Part shown: positions 1 to 12,556 of the stretch, piece after piece | Position numbering within the stretch: the stretch's first letter is position 1 | Layout: each line of letters opens with the position of its first letter | Assembly (NCBI GenBank): GCA_947311845.1 | Contig: CAMZMU010000034.1 | Location: 89,842,723 to 89,906,722, forward strand | Direction of reading: 5' to 3' | Length of the DNA stretch: 64,000 bases | Source of the DNA: Poa pratensis | Taxonomy: Eukaryota > Streptophyta > Magnoliopsida > Poales > Poaceae | The notes under the pieces: generated by a model | What the model saw: the letters and a program-made list of their open reading frames with translations, nothing else | Databases searched by the model: none | Told to the model about the DNA's origin: nothing | Program-made: the position numbers and the translations under genes

Positions 1-769
1 ACCTACCCCCATCCATCCACGAAGAGTTCGATTCAGTTCAGTTTTATGTACATATCGCCAATCATCTCACAGAGGATCTACCGATACGATACTAATTGGA
101 GTATATCATACCAAGTACACCTAGATTGTGTGCATCACTCGATGCAGAGGGCGGGGTTATAATCCAGTTTTCGAAAAAAAACAAGTACACCTAATATATA
201 TATTTAATGATAATGGTAGGATGCTACTTTTCACATGCTCTGCTCATCTTGCCAAATGCAGAAGTAGTCAATTTTTTTGCAGATATTGACGAAACAACTA
301 CATGCATAGACGTTTAATTGCACACCTATAAAACACCTATAACGCTTATACCTACTCCCATATCAATCAACGTTTCCTTTCTCGTCTTTTTATACCACCC
401 CATGTTTCGTGGTAGCTACATACTAAACTCTCGTCCATATATAACTGTGAAGTGGTAACAATCATAGCAAAAGCAAATAGATAAAAAATGATCTAGTGAA
501 GAAATGTAGGAGATATGTCATATGACAAACAAGAAGCTAAAACAGCGTAAGAACAACACATAACTCAAAACGCTAGCTTTGTGTGGTGTGTCTTACATGA
601 GAATAGGAGGTGTCGTGGGAAATTGACGGGAAAAGGTAGAGAACGATGCTGTCCGCATGCTCCTGCCTCTTGGCAACAGTAGGACAGATGGACTACGCCT
701 CTATTTTTGAAGACCTGCATTTTTGTGTCTCACTATGGTTATCAGATTCCTTCTGCGCCCAAGCATGCA

Positions 770-2246
770 CACTAGTAGGAAAAATCCTACCAGTGGCGCA
801 CTATTTTTGGTTATCAGTGGCGCACAAGCGTGCGCCACTAAACTCGCGCCACTGGTAACCTTTATCTGTGGCGCACAAATCATGCGCCACAGGTAACACC
901 ACAGTGCGCCACAGATAGCATATATGGTGCGCCACTGATTGGGTTATTCCGAATTAAAAAAAATAAACCGAGCATCCACCACCGACTGTTAATTAAGTTG
1001 TCCATACATGTCTTTTACAAAATTACATAAAGGACCCTAAAAGAAAAAAAGCAATCAAGTCCAGATTCGATATCCACCTGCACCGAGCTTCCATCGCCGG
1101 CGTCACTGAGCTCGACGACGGCGGCATGACGGCCGGATGGAGGGATGGCGCCGCTGGACCACCTCCTGTGGACGGAGCCCACCCGTGTTGCACGGCTCGC
1201 GCCAGGAGCCGCACTTGGAGTGAGATGCGGACCGGGCGCCGCCGGGGACAAGGCGGCGACCCCACCCCTCGACCACCACCGCCCGCGGCAACGGCGCCCA
1301 GCCAGTTCGCCCCTGCTACCACTGTCGCCGCCGGCCGTCGCTGAGCCCCCGCAGCCGGCCCCGGCGTCCGAGGAGCTTGGCTCCTCCGCCGCAGACCCCG
1401 ACGCCCCGAGCCTTAGCGGCTCCAAATCGAGCCCTACCGGGCGCCGCGGCGGCCGTCGCCCTTGCGCCTGCTCGCGGCGAGATTGCTGCCCAGCACGAGC
1501 GTGGCCGCGGCGGCCAGCGCCTGCTCATCAATCTCCGCAACCTTGGGGCCGCGGCAGCCAGCGCCTTCTCGTTGATCTCCGCGGCCGTGGAGGAGCACCA
1601 GAGGCGGGGCGATGCTTGGTTCCGACCCGGGACAATGAGGAGCACCAGAGGCGGCGGCTCGTACAGCGGGTGGCCGACGAGGAGCAGCCGAGGTGGCGTG
1701 TGAGGAAAGGAATCGATGAGATGTGGTGGTGTGCGTGTGCGTGCGGAGAGAGAGGATAAGGAGAGAGAGGCATGCGTGTGTCTGTGTGGTAGGAGAGAGA
1801 ATCTAGATCTAGGAGAGAGGCGTGTTGTGCTTTTTTCTCGTCTCGTGATATCTACTGCAATTTGGCTCAGATTACCTGTGGCGTATCTGTGGCACACAAA
1901 TATTGGTGCTACCTGTGGCGCACCAATAGCCACAAAGTACCTTTTTTACTTGTGGCGCACCAATCTTTGTGCGCCACAGATAACTTTTTTACCTGTGACG
2001 CACCATTGTCCCGTGCGCCACTGATATTCTCTCTCCTCCCCCCGGAAATTTTCATATTTTGGTGAAACTTACTAGTGGCGCACGAAATTTCTTGTGCGCT
2101 ACTGGTAAAAATTTACCAGTGGCGCATCAAAATTTCGTGCGCTTGTTCTTCCAAATCTCAAAACTAGGTGAGAGACTATCAGTGACGCACCGGCAAGCTT
2201 GTGCGCCTATGGTAACATCTCACCTATAAGCTTTTTCCTACTAGTG
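770..2246. mobile_element. Non-autonomous CACTA (En/Spm-type) DNA transposon
   Basis: The ends are perfect inverted repeats: CACTAGTAGGAAAAA at 770 and TTTTTCCTACTAGTG ending at 2246. A 3-bp target duplication GCA flanks them (767-769 and 2247-2249). Both subterminal zones are packed with direct and inverted copies of a GTGGCGCAC-like motif, as expected for transposase binding sites of this superfamily. The interior (about 1080-1760) is GC-rich with overlapping fortuitous frames on both strands and no transposase. The unoccupied site is preserved in copy C (13184-13200). Superfamily is firm; family name is not assigned. Confidence 0.9.
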
Positions 2247-2820
2247 GCAAGGCCTTCGATTTTCTCACTCAGGATCCCCTTATTTCTCCATATAGTCATA
2301 CATTCTAGCCGGTGCCGCAACGAAACTGGCGGAAACCACATGAAAGAGAATGCAAGGCAGATTGAGAATGAGACTATGCCGTATGCTTCTAGAATCCAGG
2401 GAAATGTCAAAGTGAGTACGCAAGTATACTCACCCTACTATCTCAAGATTTGGATTTTTATTACGACCACAGATCATGTACATGGAAAATCGTATCATTA
2501 AATGCAATAAGTCATGCATTGTTGATTGTTTTGATTTACTATGTGAAAAAATAATACGAGCAACAATGGATATTACACAAATCACAGTCTTTTACAATTG
2601 CTTGATAGCTCTCTGGTTTTTTTTTTTTTTTTGAAACAAAGGTTCTCCCGATTTCAATTAAAGAAACCATTTTTGACATAATCCGCCACAACACGGCCAC
2701 CACCGGAGAGCAAGCTCTCAACCAGCCCAACGCAAATAACAAACATACAGAAGTTCTGAGTCTGATAACAAACTAAAGGAAGCAAAACAAGAACCACAAG
2801 TCTAATCCCAGCAGTGAACA

Positions 2821-4041
2821 TCATCCTCCTAGTCTTGGCCTCCATGTCGCCCATCCCCTCGTACTTCTGAAAGCTTCATCAGCGACCCGCACCAGCAGCT
2901 TTGCGACCACCTGTAGTTCCATTTTTACGTCCTCCGAGACCTGCATTTTTGCCCACCAGTCAATCCAATAGCCTATTTTGTGAATCACTTCTACAGGTTC
3001 ATTAGGCCATTTGTTTTCAAAGCAAGCAAGATTCCTGGTCTTCCACAGCCCCCAGAAAACTGCTGCCACCCCCACTGTTACCTTTTTCTTTGTTTTTTTA
3101 TCAAAACCGCCAAGCCACTCGACCAGGCACTGTTGCACATTTGTGAACTGGCATTTCATACCAGTCGCCACGTTTACTACATTCCAAACATATCTGGCAA
3201 GAGGACAATGCAAAAAGAGATGGTCTATACTTTCATCCTGCCCGCAGAACAGGCAGTTTTTAGCACAATTACCACCTCTTTTTATTAAAATGTCTCTGGT
3301 CAAGACACTTTCCTTAAGGATTAACCAAATGAAAGTTTTAATGCGCAAAGGAATTTTAATTTTCCACCAGAGTTTATATGGTACCCTCTCCATAGATTGC
3401 ATTGCTAGGTAAAAGGATTTCACTGAAAATTGCCTGGAGGAGGACAGCAGCCAGACAAGCTTGTCTTCATCCTCTGTCAGACTTACTACAGAGCAAATCC
3501 TCACTAGTTCCCGCCATTCTACAAGTTTGTCCCCAGTTAAATTCCTTCTAAAGGAGAGAGAGTTTAAACCTGGTTCAAAAACTGCAGAGACTAGAATATT
3601 TTGATTATTCGAAACTCCGTACAGGAGAGGGAAACGAGTAGAAAAACGGTTGTCTGAGAGCCAAAGGTCTTCCCAGAACCGCGTTTTTCTACCATTTCCT
3701 ATTTCAAACCTACAGCAAGCTAGAAAAAGAGGTTTTACCTCCATCAAACCTTGCCAAAAATGTGAATCTCCTGGTTTCAACACAACTTGTCCAAGGCTGG
3801 AGTTTCTCAGGTATTTTGCATGTAAAATCGTTTGCCACATCCCTTGTTCGTTTATTAGTTTCCAAAGCCATTTAGCAAGTAGAGCAATATTCATAAGCCC
3901 TAAATCTAGGACCCCTAACCCTCCTTGTTCTTTTGGGAGACAAACCGTCTTCCAGTTTACCAAATGATATTTTTTTCTTTTCCAACTTGTCTCTCCACAG
4001 AAAACCAGCTCTAATTTTATCAAAACCCTTTTGTTTCCCAA
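2821..4041 (-). pseudogene. LINE ORF2 C-terminal part with zf-RVT domain
   Basis: This continues the LINE polyprotein downstream of the frameshifts. It has the thumb-like region beginning around SWKRKKYHLVNWKTVCLPKE and ends in a zf-RVT zinc-finger region (YKLWWKIKIPLRIKTFIWLI, then CLFCGQDESIDHLFLHCPLA with Cys/Cys/His/Cys ligands). A short bridging segment lies in a third frame at 3872-4183, so at least two frameshifts separate this part from the RT core. The 3' untranslated tail and poly-A follow (2617-2820). Non-autonomous remnant. Confidence 0.9.
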
Positions 4042-4098
4042 CAGGCATCCTATAAAAGGTGAGCATGTACAACAGACTCCCTGTCATCGACGTGTTAA

Positions 4099-5758
4099 TC
4101 AACAGCGTCCTGCCCGCAATGGAAAGGTTTTTCCCATTCCAACATCCCAGTTTTTCATCAACTTCTCTCCCGCAGGATCCCACGCACTACCATTTAACCT
4201 GGTTTCGTCTACAGGGACTCCCAGGTATTTCATGGGCAGCTCCCCAACCTTGCAAGTGAAAATTTCCTCTATGAGTTTTACTCTTTCTTGATTAATGCCC
4301 AGGCAGTAAACCTCACTTTTGTGAAAGTTTATTTTTAATCCTGACATCTGTTCAAAGAGACATAGAAAGAATTTCAAATTTCTGGCTTGCTCTAAATCGT
4401 CCTGAAGGAGAAGTATGGTGTCGTCCGCATACTGTAATATTGACACCCCTTTATTAATCAGATGACAGGACAGACCACTAACCAATCCACATTCAGCAGC
4501 TCTTTCCAACATGATAGCTAGCACATCACCAGCCAGGTCGAATAGCAAAGGAGAAAGGGGATCCCCTTGTCTAAGCCCCTGGTGTGTTCGAAAATAAGGC
4601 CCTACTTCTCCATTGACCTTTATCCCTACTTTGCCTCCCGAAACCACTTTTAATACTAGATCATTGAATTCATGAGGAAAGCCTTTCATTTCTAGGACCT
4701 GAAGAAGAAAAGGCCATTTGATTTTGTCAAAGGCCTTCTCAAAATCTATCTTAAAAATAATCCCAGCGCTCTTTCCAACATGGAGATCATTTAGTACTTC
4801 ATGAAGTACGACCACTCCCTCCATAATAAATCTATTTTTAAGGAAAGCTGTTTGAGTGATTTTAATCACTTTAGAAATCACTGGCGTCAGTCTGTTAACC
4901 AACATTTTGGTAATGATTTTAAAAACAACATTCAGAAGGCAGATTGGCCTGAACTTCTGAATTTTGTCTGCATCAGCCCCTTTTGGGACCAAGGTAACCA
5001 CCCCATAGTTCAATCTATCTATGTTTATTTTTTGGTCCACGAAGTCATTTACCAGTTCTAAAAGATCTGGGTGAACTATGGACCAAAAGTGCTGATAGAA
5101 GTCTGCGTTGAAACCATCTGGGCCGGCTGCCTTATTCTTTTCCATTCCAAAAACCGCATTTTTCAGTTCTTCAACATTAAAAGGCCCCACCAAGGTATCT
5201 GCATCTATTTCACTAATTTTACACACCCCCTCTGTATTAAGCTGTATCGTACATTGATCAGATTTTCCGAAAAGTGTTTTGTAGAAGTTCGTGATATACT
5301 TTTTCAAGTTATCTTGCCCTTCTATCACACCTTCGTCCTGGATCAAGCTAACTATTTTGTTTTTCCTTCTCCTACCATTAGCTTTGGAGTGATAATATTT
5401 TGTGTTATTATCACCTTCAAGCAATTCTTTTTCTCCTGATCTTTGAAGCCATTTGGCTTCCTCTTCTTTCAGAATTTTGCTTAAATGTGTTTTGCACTGT
5501 TGCATTTGAGTCCAATCATCAGCAGACAGTTCACCCATTTCACTTAGTTTATCCAATCTATCAAATTCCTCTGCTAAATCGTTTTTTCTTTTTTTTGTCT
5601 CACTCTCAATATTACAGTTCCAACCTTTTAGTTTTCTTCTTAAATTTTGGTATCTTTTCGACCACTTATCTAAGCTTGCGCCTCTGCCATAATCCTGCTT
5701 CCAAACTTTCTCCACTATTCCTCTCAAATCATCTCGAAGGAGCCAAGCATTTTCGAAT
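4099..5758 (-). pseudogene. LINE reverse transcriptase, N-terminal/RT portion
   Basis: The reading frame encodes the RT core of a plant LINE ORF2. Motifs in order are NKAAGPDGFNADFYQHFW (finger region), IDFEKAFDKI (catalytic motif A), GLRQGDPLSPLLFDLAGD (motif B), YADDTILL (motif C, YADD box) and GLKINFHKSE (motif D). The frame stays open to 5838, but the 26 or so residues before 5758 come from flanking DNA across the target duplication, so the ATG there is fortuitous. No endonuclease domain is present. The frame ends at a frameshift near 4100-4180, and the rest of the protein continues in other frames (3872-4183, then 2821-4041). The copy is not functional. Confidence 0.92.
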
Positions 5759-6010
5759 TTGATAGCTCTCTGGTGCAAACGAAATACTAGGAAAACACTA
5801 AAATAAACTACAGAAACACACATGAATAAATAATCCATATTTTGTCACCATATTAATAGCTCTTTCCTCTCTAGTAGATCTAAAACACTCACAAAGAGCA
5901 TTCTAGAAAACATGTATCACTCTCGCGTGCTAGCATGGCCACCGTTTTCAGATCATTCCACCAATGAACAATCACCACCGTCCAACTGCTTCAGTGAGGT
6001 ATTTAGGCAG

Positions 6011-6547
6011 TGTCCATCAGCTATCTAACAATCTCTCCATGTGCCACATGCGCAGAATCACACCCCAATTATCATGTCTTATGGATTATGAAACTCAAGA
6101 CAAACCCAAGTCAAGTAATTTGGAACGAAGTGAGTATAAAGGAGGGCAACCTAACGACACCGTACTGATTCCGTTGGACGTGGCCGCATCTGACACATGT
6201 CCATAGTGTTGCCGAGTGACATGTCCGTCCCTCGGCATATTGGCCTATATATACCGTGTGGTGGGCAAAAAACTTGCAGCTTACGCGCTATTTGCCCAGT
6301 GCTTGATAAATTACACTCGACAAAACCCGGGGCACTCAGCACTCAGCAGTAAACGGGAATACATGTATAGAAGAAGAAGAATAAGAATATGAGCTAATAC
6401 TAGGAAAAATGGGTGTGTCAGGACATACAAATGTACAGATCTCTATTAGGGTCCATCGGTGTACAATATCTAGAACACTATTGTTGAAGCATTACCGTCA
6501 GCAGCCCGCCAATCGAACCGACCATCACTTCGTCCACATCAACTATA
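6011..6547. other. Intergenic, no gene seen
   Basis: No credible ORF is present. A short hairpin-like pair TGCCGAG..CTCGGCA lies near 6210-6236, and TGCCCAGTGCTTGATAAATT followed by an octet-like CGAG/CTCG pattern near 6290-6340 resembles a decayed DNA-transposon end. I could not define paired termini. Confidence 0.4.
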
Positions 6548-7590
6548 TTCGACTTTTTTTAACGGAAAACGCTTGTTGTCAACCGACTGATCGATCAGTC
6601 GGTTCCAACACACGCGCACACCCACGTTTCGACCCCGCGACCTTCTATTTTCTCGCCCCGCGTAAGTCGTTGACCCCACGCGCCGCTGCTCCTCCGGGCT
6701 CCCTCGTCCTCCTCTTTTGCTCCTGACCGAGCGTTGTGGCCCTCCGCCTGGACCAAGTCCTCCTCCGCGCCGAGTCCATACCTTGTTGTCTCGGCCCTCC
6801 TCCGGTTCAACGCGGCCGGCAAGCTCCGCCCGCCGTCACCCGTCGACGAGCTCTAGGGTAGTGGTCCAATGGCGAGGTGGCGATGCCGGTCTCGCACTCG
6901 CGCCATGCCCCGATTTCTTCTTCTCCCGGCCACGGAATGGGGGCAACCTGTCGCCCTGGAGCTGTCCCGCACTTTGATTCCTCTACCTGGGCATCGCTCG
7001 CTATGTATACTACAGATCTGGCTTTTGACGGACCTCCGCCGCGGGAATTTCATGGACGACGAGCTCGGATCGGGCAGGCGGCGCCTCCATGGTTGATAGC
7101 AAAGGTAAACTTTTGGGGATTTTTTTGTCGATGTTACATACGGTGTTGCTTTTTGCTACATGTGTGATGTTGTGTAAGAACGAGCAAAGTGCTACAATGA
7201 TTTTTTGCAAAAGTGACGCTTTATTGACGTTTTGCTACAAAAATGAGGATTTGTTGCATAGTTTGTTGGTTTTTGCTACATGGGTGTGTTTAAAGTGCTA
7301 CAACATTTTTGGCTAAACGTCGCAAGATTTTTACATATTCGTGAAATTTTGCTACACATGCTACATGCGTACAAAAAAATGTTTTTCATTTGGATTTTTT
7401 GCTACACTGATCGGACGCATATTTTCTGAAATTTGCTTTGCTACATACGATGTTACATACATGTCAAAAGATGCTACACACGAAACGTTTTTGCTACATA
7501 GATCATCGGATGTGCAGGAGCGATCCACTTAAATGATCCGACGGTACGGAAGGTGGCTGTAGGCTAGCACTGGCCTTTTTTAACGGAACC
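6548..7590. mobile_element. Unclassified element rich in GCTACA motifs
   Basis: A roughly 1-kb block is flanked by direct repeats of CTTTTTTAACGGAA (left near 6553, right near 7575), which could be a target duplication. The left half is GC-rich. The right half (about 7090-7510) contains many loose copies of TTTTGCTACA in one orientation. Such GCTACA-rich sequence is, as far as I recall, a recurrent Triticeae repeat, but I cannot place it in a superfamily. No terminal inverted repeat or poly-A tail was found. Confidence 0.4.
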
Positions 7591-8484
7591 ATCCAACGTA
7601 TCCAACAAGGCCAGGCCAAACAATGATCCATCTTGGGCTAAACTTCGGTAGGCCCAATAACAGAACCCGCTAGCCCGTCATGGCTGCTACCGGAGACGAC
7701 CCAAGCACGCGGCCGTTCGGAATCACCATTCCTCTTCTCCCTTTTCCACTCGCCGGTGCCGTAGTGGCGCTGGGACCGGTGATCGAAGCGCACAACACGC
7801 CCGACGTCACATGGATCAGGTCATGAAAACAGTCGGACAACAACGCCGCGTCGGGACGGAGGACAGCGCACATTTACCAGCGATGTCAAGCGGACACACG
7901 AACACTGAAGTATGTAATGTTCCATCATATATGTTATAAAGGATAGCAAGATAAACGATGAAGAGCGGAAAGATCAAACCAACGGGAACACGAGATTTAA
8001 CGTAGAAAACCCCTCCAACAATGGAGGAGAAAAAATCACGGGCGCCAGCCAGCAATACTTCACTATATCGGGTAAGGTTACAAACGCCGGAGATTTACAA
8101 CATGCGGCTTATCCCAACCGGCGGCTTATAAGAGGTATATATGGTGGTGCAAAACCCCCGCGAGCGTACCGTACCGAACCGTATGGGATGCAGTCTGACT
8201 CGGAAACGATCCGTACCGTACCGTACAGTCTAAGCCTTCGGCGACGGGCCTCCGCTTCGCTTCGAAGTTAGTCTCTCACTTTATATCTTCATATGAATTT
8301 GGATCAACATAAAACAATATTTCCATACGCAAGTATGCTACTTGAGCGCATCCAAACAACGCTTTCAACATTCATAAGCAGATGAGATGAGAAACAAGTT
8401 GGTGAAGTTCTGAAGGTTTCAGACATTGAGATTTAACCATGTTTACAGACAGGGAGCCAGGCTAGCCTTGCAAAAAAAATCAAG
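7591..8484. other. Intergenic; possible LTR remnant
   Basis: No ORF is convincing. About 7900-8160 (gagatttaacgtagaaaa, then cccctccaacaatggagg) resembles copia-type LTR sequence, but neither terminus nor target duplication is visible. A run of GTACCGTACC repeats lies at 8165-8230. Treated as unclassified. Confidence 0.3.
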
Positions 8485-11345
8485 GTATCCATCTGTCCAT
8501 CACAAATTTATACCCTTTTCTTTATGTACATCACCATCCACCACACAAAGGAGCTAGCACTACACTACCAATTAGAGTATACCAAATCAAGTACACATAG
8601 TACATATTTGTTGATAATAATGGTAGGATGCTACTTAGCACGGTTTCTGCTCGTGTTGACAAATGCATAAGTGCTCTAGATACCTTAAAGAGATCTACCA
8701 AAAGTAATGCATCCACGGACCTTTCAGTGCACACCAATGAGTACTCTCTAATATCTCAGCAATCAATGCACCTTCTATGTCTTTTTGTACCACCCCATGC
8801 TTCAGTCTTCCTACACAACTTGATCAGATCATATATAATTGTGAAGTGGTAAGAACCGTAGTAAGCAACAAGAAGAGAAAATGGTCTAGTGAAGTAGCAG
8901 ATGTGTCCAAGAAACTAGAAGCTAAAAAGGTGAAATGAGAACACGTAACCGAGGATCATAGAGATTTGTGGGTTATCTTAAATAAGAATAGGAGGCATCC
9001 TGGGAAGTTGACGGGAACAGCTACAGAACCATATTATTCTCCTGCTCCCACCTTTTTCCTGATCTGCCCGTTTCTAGTTCTGCTATGGAATGTCTACACA
9101 TTTGTTTCGACGATCTATCTCTGATTATGTTGTGTTCATCCCATTCTTTCTGTGGCCAAGAATGCAAGAGGTTGTGTCTTCTCATCAAGGAACCCTTCTT
9201 CTTCGTATGGTCATACACTCTCGTCGGCACCCTCCACGAGAGCATAATCGACATGAAAGAGAGTAGTCTTAGCCCCTTAGGCTGATTAAGAACGAGACTT
9301 TGTCCTAAAATCCAGGAAAAATACTAAGTGAGTACCTGAGTACTGACCCTACTATCTCCATTGTTAATTGTTTGTATTTACAAGGTGGAAATTAATGCAA
9401 GCAAATGATGGATGGATATTACACAAGTACAGTACTATTTTTTCCCATTGCTTGATAGTTCTCTAGTGCAGACGGAGTACTAGGAAAAACAATTCAAAAA
9501 CACTAAAAAAGAAACAAACATGAACAAATCATGAATATTCTACCCCCATATTGATAGCTCCTTCCTTTTTAGTAGATCCAAAACACTAGAGACAAAAAAT
9601 TCAAAAAATACGAAAGGAAGACAAAGAACACGCTAGAAAACATTTATGTAATATTCCGCCCCATATTGTTAGCTCTTTTCTATCCAGTAGATCCAAATCA
9701 CTAGAGAATAACACTGGAAAAAATACAAGAAGGGAAAACCCTCTGAAAAAACTCTCCGGGCGGCTCGCGCGGGTCGCTCCAGAGGACCCCAAACCCTAGA
9801 AAAAGAAGGCCAGCGGCGCTCTTCTCTCCGGCCGCCGCCGCCGGCGCCGGCGGTGGCGGCCGCGCCCGGCCGTCAAAGGCGGCGGGTGAGGCGAGCGCGC
9901 CCTGACGAGCTCCCTTCGCGCGGAGGCGAGGAGTCAAGCGGGCGGCACTGGGGAGGCGACTTCGGCGACGTGTGCGGCTGGGAGGCGCAGGGGAGGCGAC
10001 GGCGGCGTGCTGGGGCGGCTCGGCCGCATCTCCGGTGGTGGTGGCGGCGCCCGGAGCTGCCGGCAAGTGGGGGATGCGGCGGCGCCCCGGCCCGATCTGG
10101 GCCCGTGATGGGTCGTGCGGGCTGCCGTGCTCTTCTTCGAGGATGCCGCCTGGTCTCGGCTCAAGTTGTCGGCGCGGCGGCGGTGCTGCGGGCGGATGGT
10201 CTGCGTGGAGGTCTCCGGGAGGCCGGTAGGGTGCGGCGGCCATGGCTTGGCCGTCCGAGCTGGGGAAGGGGCAGGGGCTCCGTGCCCTCCTTCTCGTGCC
10301 CTTCTGCATCCGGCCTAGGTCTGGTGCCACGGTAGCCATGGGGGCTGCCGGTGGTTGACTTGGTGGTGGAGTCTCCTTCCTCGTCTCGTCCTCTTCAGCG
10401 GTGCGTGGAGCTAGGATGCCGGGGCGGCGGCCCTGGACGGTGGGAGTCCTTTGGTTGGCGGGCGTGCCAAGGACTCATATGCTGACTGGCGACCTTGGCC
10501 ACGGGGGTGGCTCGGTGGCTGGCGAGTGGACTGCAGTGGCGGTGGCTCGGGTGCCGTCTTCGGCGTTTGGCGCCCCGTGTGGAAGTCCGTGAGAGTTTGC
10601 CGGGGGTAAACCCTTTCCCGGGGTCTTCTCGGGACGCGGCGGCGACGTCCTTGGACGTCGTCCCCTTCTTGGAGGCGTCGCAGCGGCTTCTCCGGCCTTA
10701 AACGCTCCGGATGAAAATCCAAGATCCTCGGATCGGGCGGTGGTGGCGCTTTGCCGTGGTGTGCTTCTTGAAGACGCCGCCTTGGAGTCCACAGCGGGTT
10801 GCTCTCCGGAGGTGGTGTTCTATCGAGCTTCCTCCGGTCATGCTTGTACTTTGTGTTGCACACCGGTGTTTCCTGCTTGGGGTCCTGCTAGCCTGTCGGC
10901 AGTCTTGTGGACAGTGGCGGTGATGATCCTGTTGGTGGTGCTACCTCGGTTGGTGTAGCTGGTCTCGGCGGTGTGCCGTGTGTGTTGGTGTGCCCGTGTT
11001 CTCGGTGAACTCCGGCCCAACACATCTGCCCGCTCTGCATGTGATCTTCCTCTTCGACGTTGCTCACCTTTGGTGTTCACCTATAATCTCGTCGGTAGCT
11101 CTGTATCTCTGGGTGTGTGCGGTGCTGCGTGTAAGCTAGATTCAGCATCATGTATCTTTCGCCGTTCGTGGCGTTATTAATTTAACGCTGGGCCTCGGCC
11201 TTTTATCTAAAAAAAATACAAGAAAGAAACATGGAGAACACACTAGACAACAGTTATCACTGTCGCCTGACAGCATGGCCACCGTTTCCGGATCATCACC
11301 GTCGGTGAACAATCGCCATCATCCAACTTCTTCAATGAGGTATCT
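8485..11345. repeat. Local repeat unit, copy B (interrupted)
   Basis: Second copy of the unit described at 11-6010, matching the landmarks in the same order (for example 'gaggcatcctgggaagttgacggg' near 8992 and 'gcatggccaccgtttccgg' near 11273). It preserves an unoccupied version of the LINE site (about 9451). It has an internal duplication of about 115 bp: the 'atattgatagctc..tagtagatccaaa' block near 9548 recurs near 9663. The second of these is interrupted by a non-LTR element at 9732-11210. Confidence 0.7.
9732..11210 (+). mobile_element. RT-less non-LTR retroelement, GC-rich
   Basis: The block is bounded by a 14-bp direct repeat AAAAAATACAAGAA (9718-9731 and 11211-11224) and ends in an A-tract after GCTGGGCCTCGGCC, so it has the signature of target-primed reverse transcription on the plus strand. 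Neither reverse transcriptase nor endonuclease is present. Open frames on both strands in the first 600 bp are compositional. The same 3'-end style (TTAATATAGCGGGGCTCCGGCC) recurs near 52930-52960. Copy A near 5880 shows the uninterrupted context. Probably a non-autonomous LINE derivative. Confidence 0.7.
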
Positions 11346-11550
11346 ATGCAATATTTTGCCCCCATACTGAACCCATACTGAAGGTTCCCTGATATGCTCT
11401 CCTACTTTGCACATGTTCTGCTCATGTTGACAAATGCAAGTACTAAAGATATTTTAAAATACTAAAAAATGCATCATAGACCTTTCATTGCACGCATATG
11501 AGTACTCTACTCTTGCTACTCATCAATGAATATACCCTTTTGGTCTTTTT

Positions 11551-12556
11551 TTTTTTGAAGGGATCCACACTGCGTATTCAACAGAGAATACAACACAGAA
11601 TAAAAAAGAAGCACGGGAATACGCAGAAGTACAGACCTAAGAAACTCAGCACAACAGCGAAGCCTGAAACGAGGCTGAACGCTGAGCCACCGCAGCACCT
11701 AGAGCAGAACCTCAACGCCGACGACACGCCGGAGCAGAAGACCTCAGGCCGCCACCAACCCCGGGAAGGAGGCACTCCACTCATGTAGAAGGCCGCAGGA
11801 GCCGCCTGCCGCAAGCGACAGAACCGAAGGACGCTGAAGGAGTACGGCCATGGCGCCTCCACACCGCAACCACCAATCTTCCATCTTTCCCTGCACTGAG
11901 CTCGAAGAAGGCCTGCCGGAGCCGCCGCCGAAGACCCGCCATGACCACAACCTCTCCCCTCGCCACCACGGCCGGCCGGAGAAAGAAGGCGCCCGACGAA
12001 GATGAAGCAGAGCGCGCCGACGGAGTCTCTCCAACCCACGCCACCAAGGCTGGCCGGAGAAACCAGTAGAGCGCACCAAAAGGCAGCAGAGAGCTCCAAG
12101 ATCCCACAGAAGCTCCTATACAATTCCCATGGCTCCGCAGTGACGCCGGAGAACTCGTCACCGCGACGGCGGAGCCAGGGCACAAAAGCCACGTCGAGGT
12201 CGTCACCGCCGCCCCAACCACGTCGACTGGCCACCAGGCTCACAGATCTGGCTGTCGCCTGCACGCAGGCCACCAGCAACAGACCAAGAGCAAGATTATT
12301 TAGCACCGCCGCCATCACCGTCAAGAACAGAACAGCGGCGAGCACGAAAACTAAGCAACCTAGGCTAAACTAGACTAGCTGCACACGGATCCGGCCGGCG
12401 ATTCGACCCCCCTCCCCCCTCCGAAGGCCCCGAGGCCGACGGGCAGGAAGGAGGGCGGCGGAATCGCCGGCAGTAACAAGATCGCCTCCGGTTCGCCTCT
12501 CTGAATTGTAGCAGGGGAGGGGATAAGACCGAAAAAAATACGTGCTGTCCACAGCC
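11551..12556 (-). mobile_element. RT-less non-LTR retroelement
   Basis: The insertion is flanked by a 16-bp target duplication CCCTTTTGGTCTTTTT (11535-11550 and 12557-12572). A T-tract at the left end marks a poly-A tail on the minus strand, just after GTGGATCCCTTC. The interior has a 255-codon open frame on the minus strand (11578-12345), but it is Gly/Ala/Ser/Arg-rich, has no recognised domain and competes with open frames in other registers. I regard it as non-coding. Different family from the element at 9732. Confidence 0.7.

Larger units (their letters stand above)
2617..5758 (-). mobile_element. 5'-truncated LINE (non-LTR retrotransposon)
   Basis: The element lies on the minus strand, with its poly-A tail seen as the T-tract at 2617-2632. 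It is flanked by a 15-bp target duplication TTGATAGCTCTCTGG (2602-2616 and 5759-5773). The 5' part, including the endonuclease, is missing, as expected from incomplete reverse transcription. Unoccupied versions of the site occur in copies B (about 9451-9466) and C (about 13999-14014). The coding region is broken by frameshifts. Confidence 0.93.
11..6010. repeat. Local repeat unit, copy A (interrupted)
   Basis: This is the first of about three diverged copies of an unclassified intergenic unit. Shared landmarks are the 'cgattcagttcagtt' start, the 'gacgggaa..agagaacgat' block near 630, the 'caagcatgca' site near 762 and the 'gcatggccaccgttt' block near 5933. The same landmarks recur, in order, in copies B (from 8485) and C (from 11400). 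Copy A is split by a CACTA element (770-2246) and a LINE (2617-5758). No coding sequence is recognised in the unit itself. Left limit is the window edge; right limit is approximate. Confidence 0.7.

Noticed and set aside
1145..1933. Overlapping open frames of about 205 codons on both strands
   Set aside because: They lie inside the CACTA element in GC-rich DNA, are open on both strands at once and match no known domain. Compositional ORFs.
9701..10863. Several GC-rich open frames (up to 212 codons) on both strands
   Set aside because: All lie in the RT-less non-LTR element, overlap on opposite strands and consist of Arg/Gly/Pro/Ala-rich sequence without motifs.
11578..12345. 255-codon minus-strand ORF
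   Set aside because: It is within a retroelement bounded by a target duplication, no domain is recognised, and other frames are also open. Not called as a gene.
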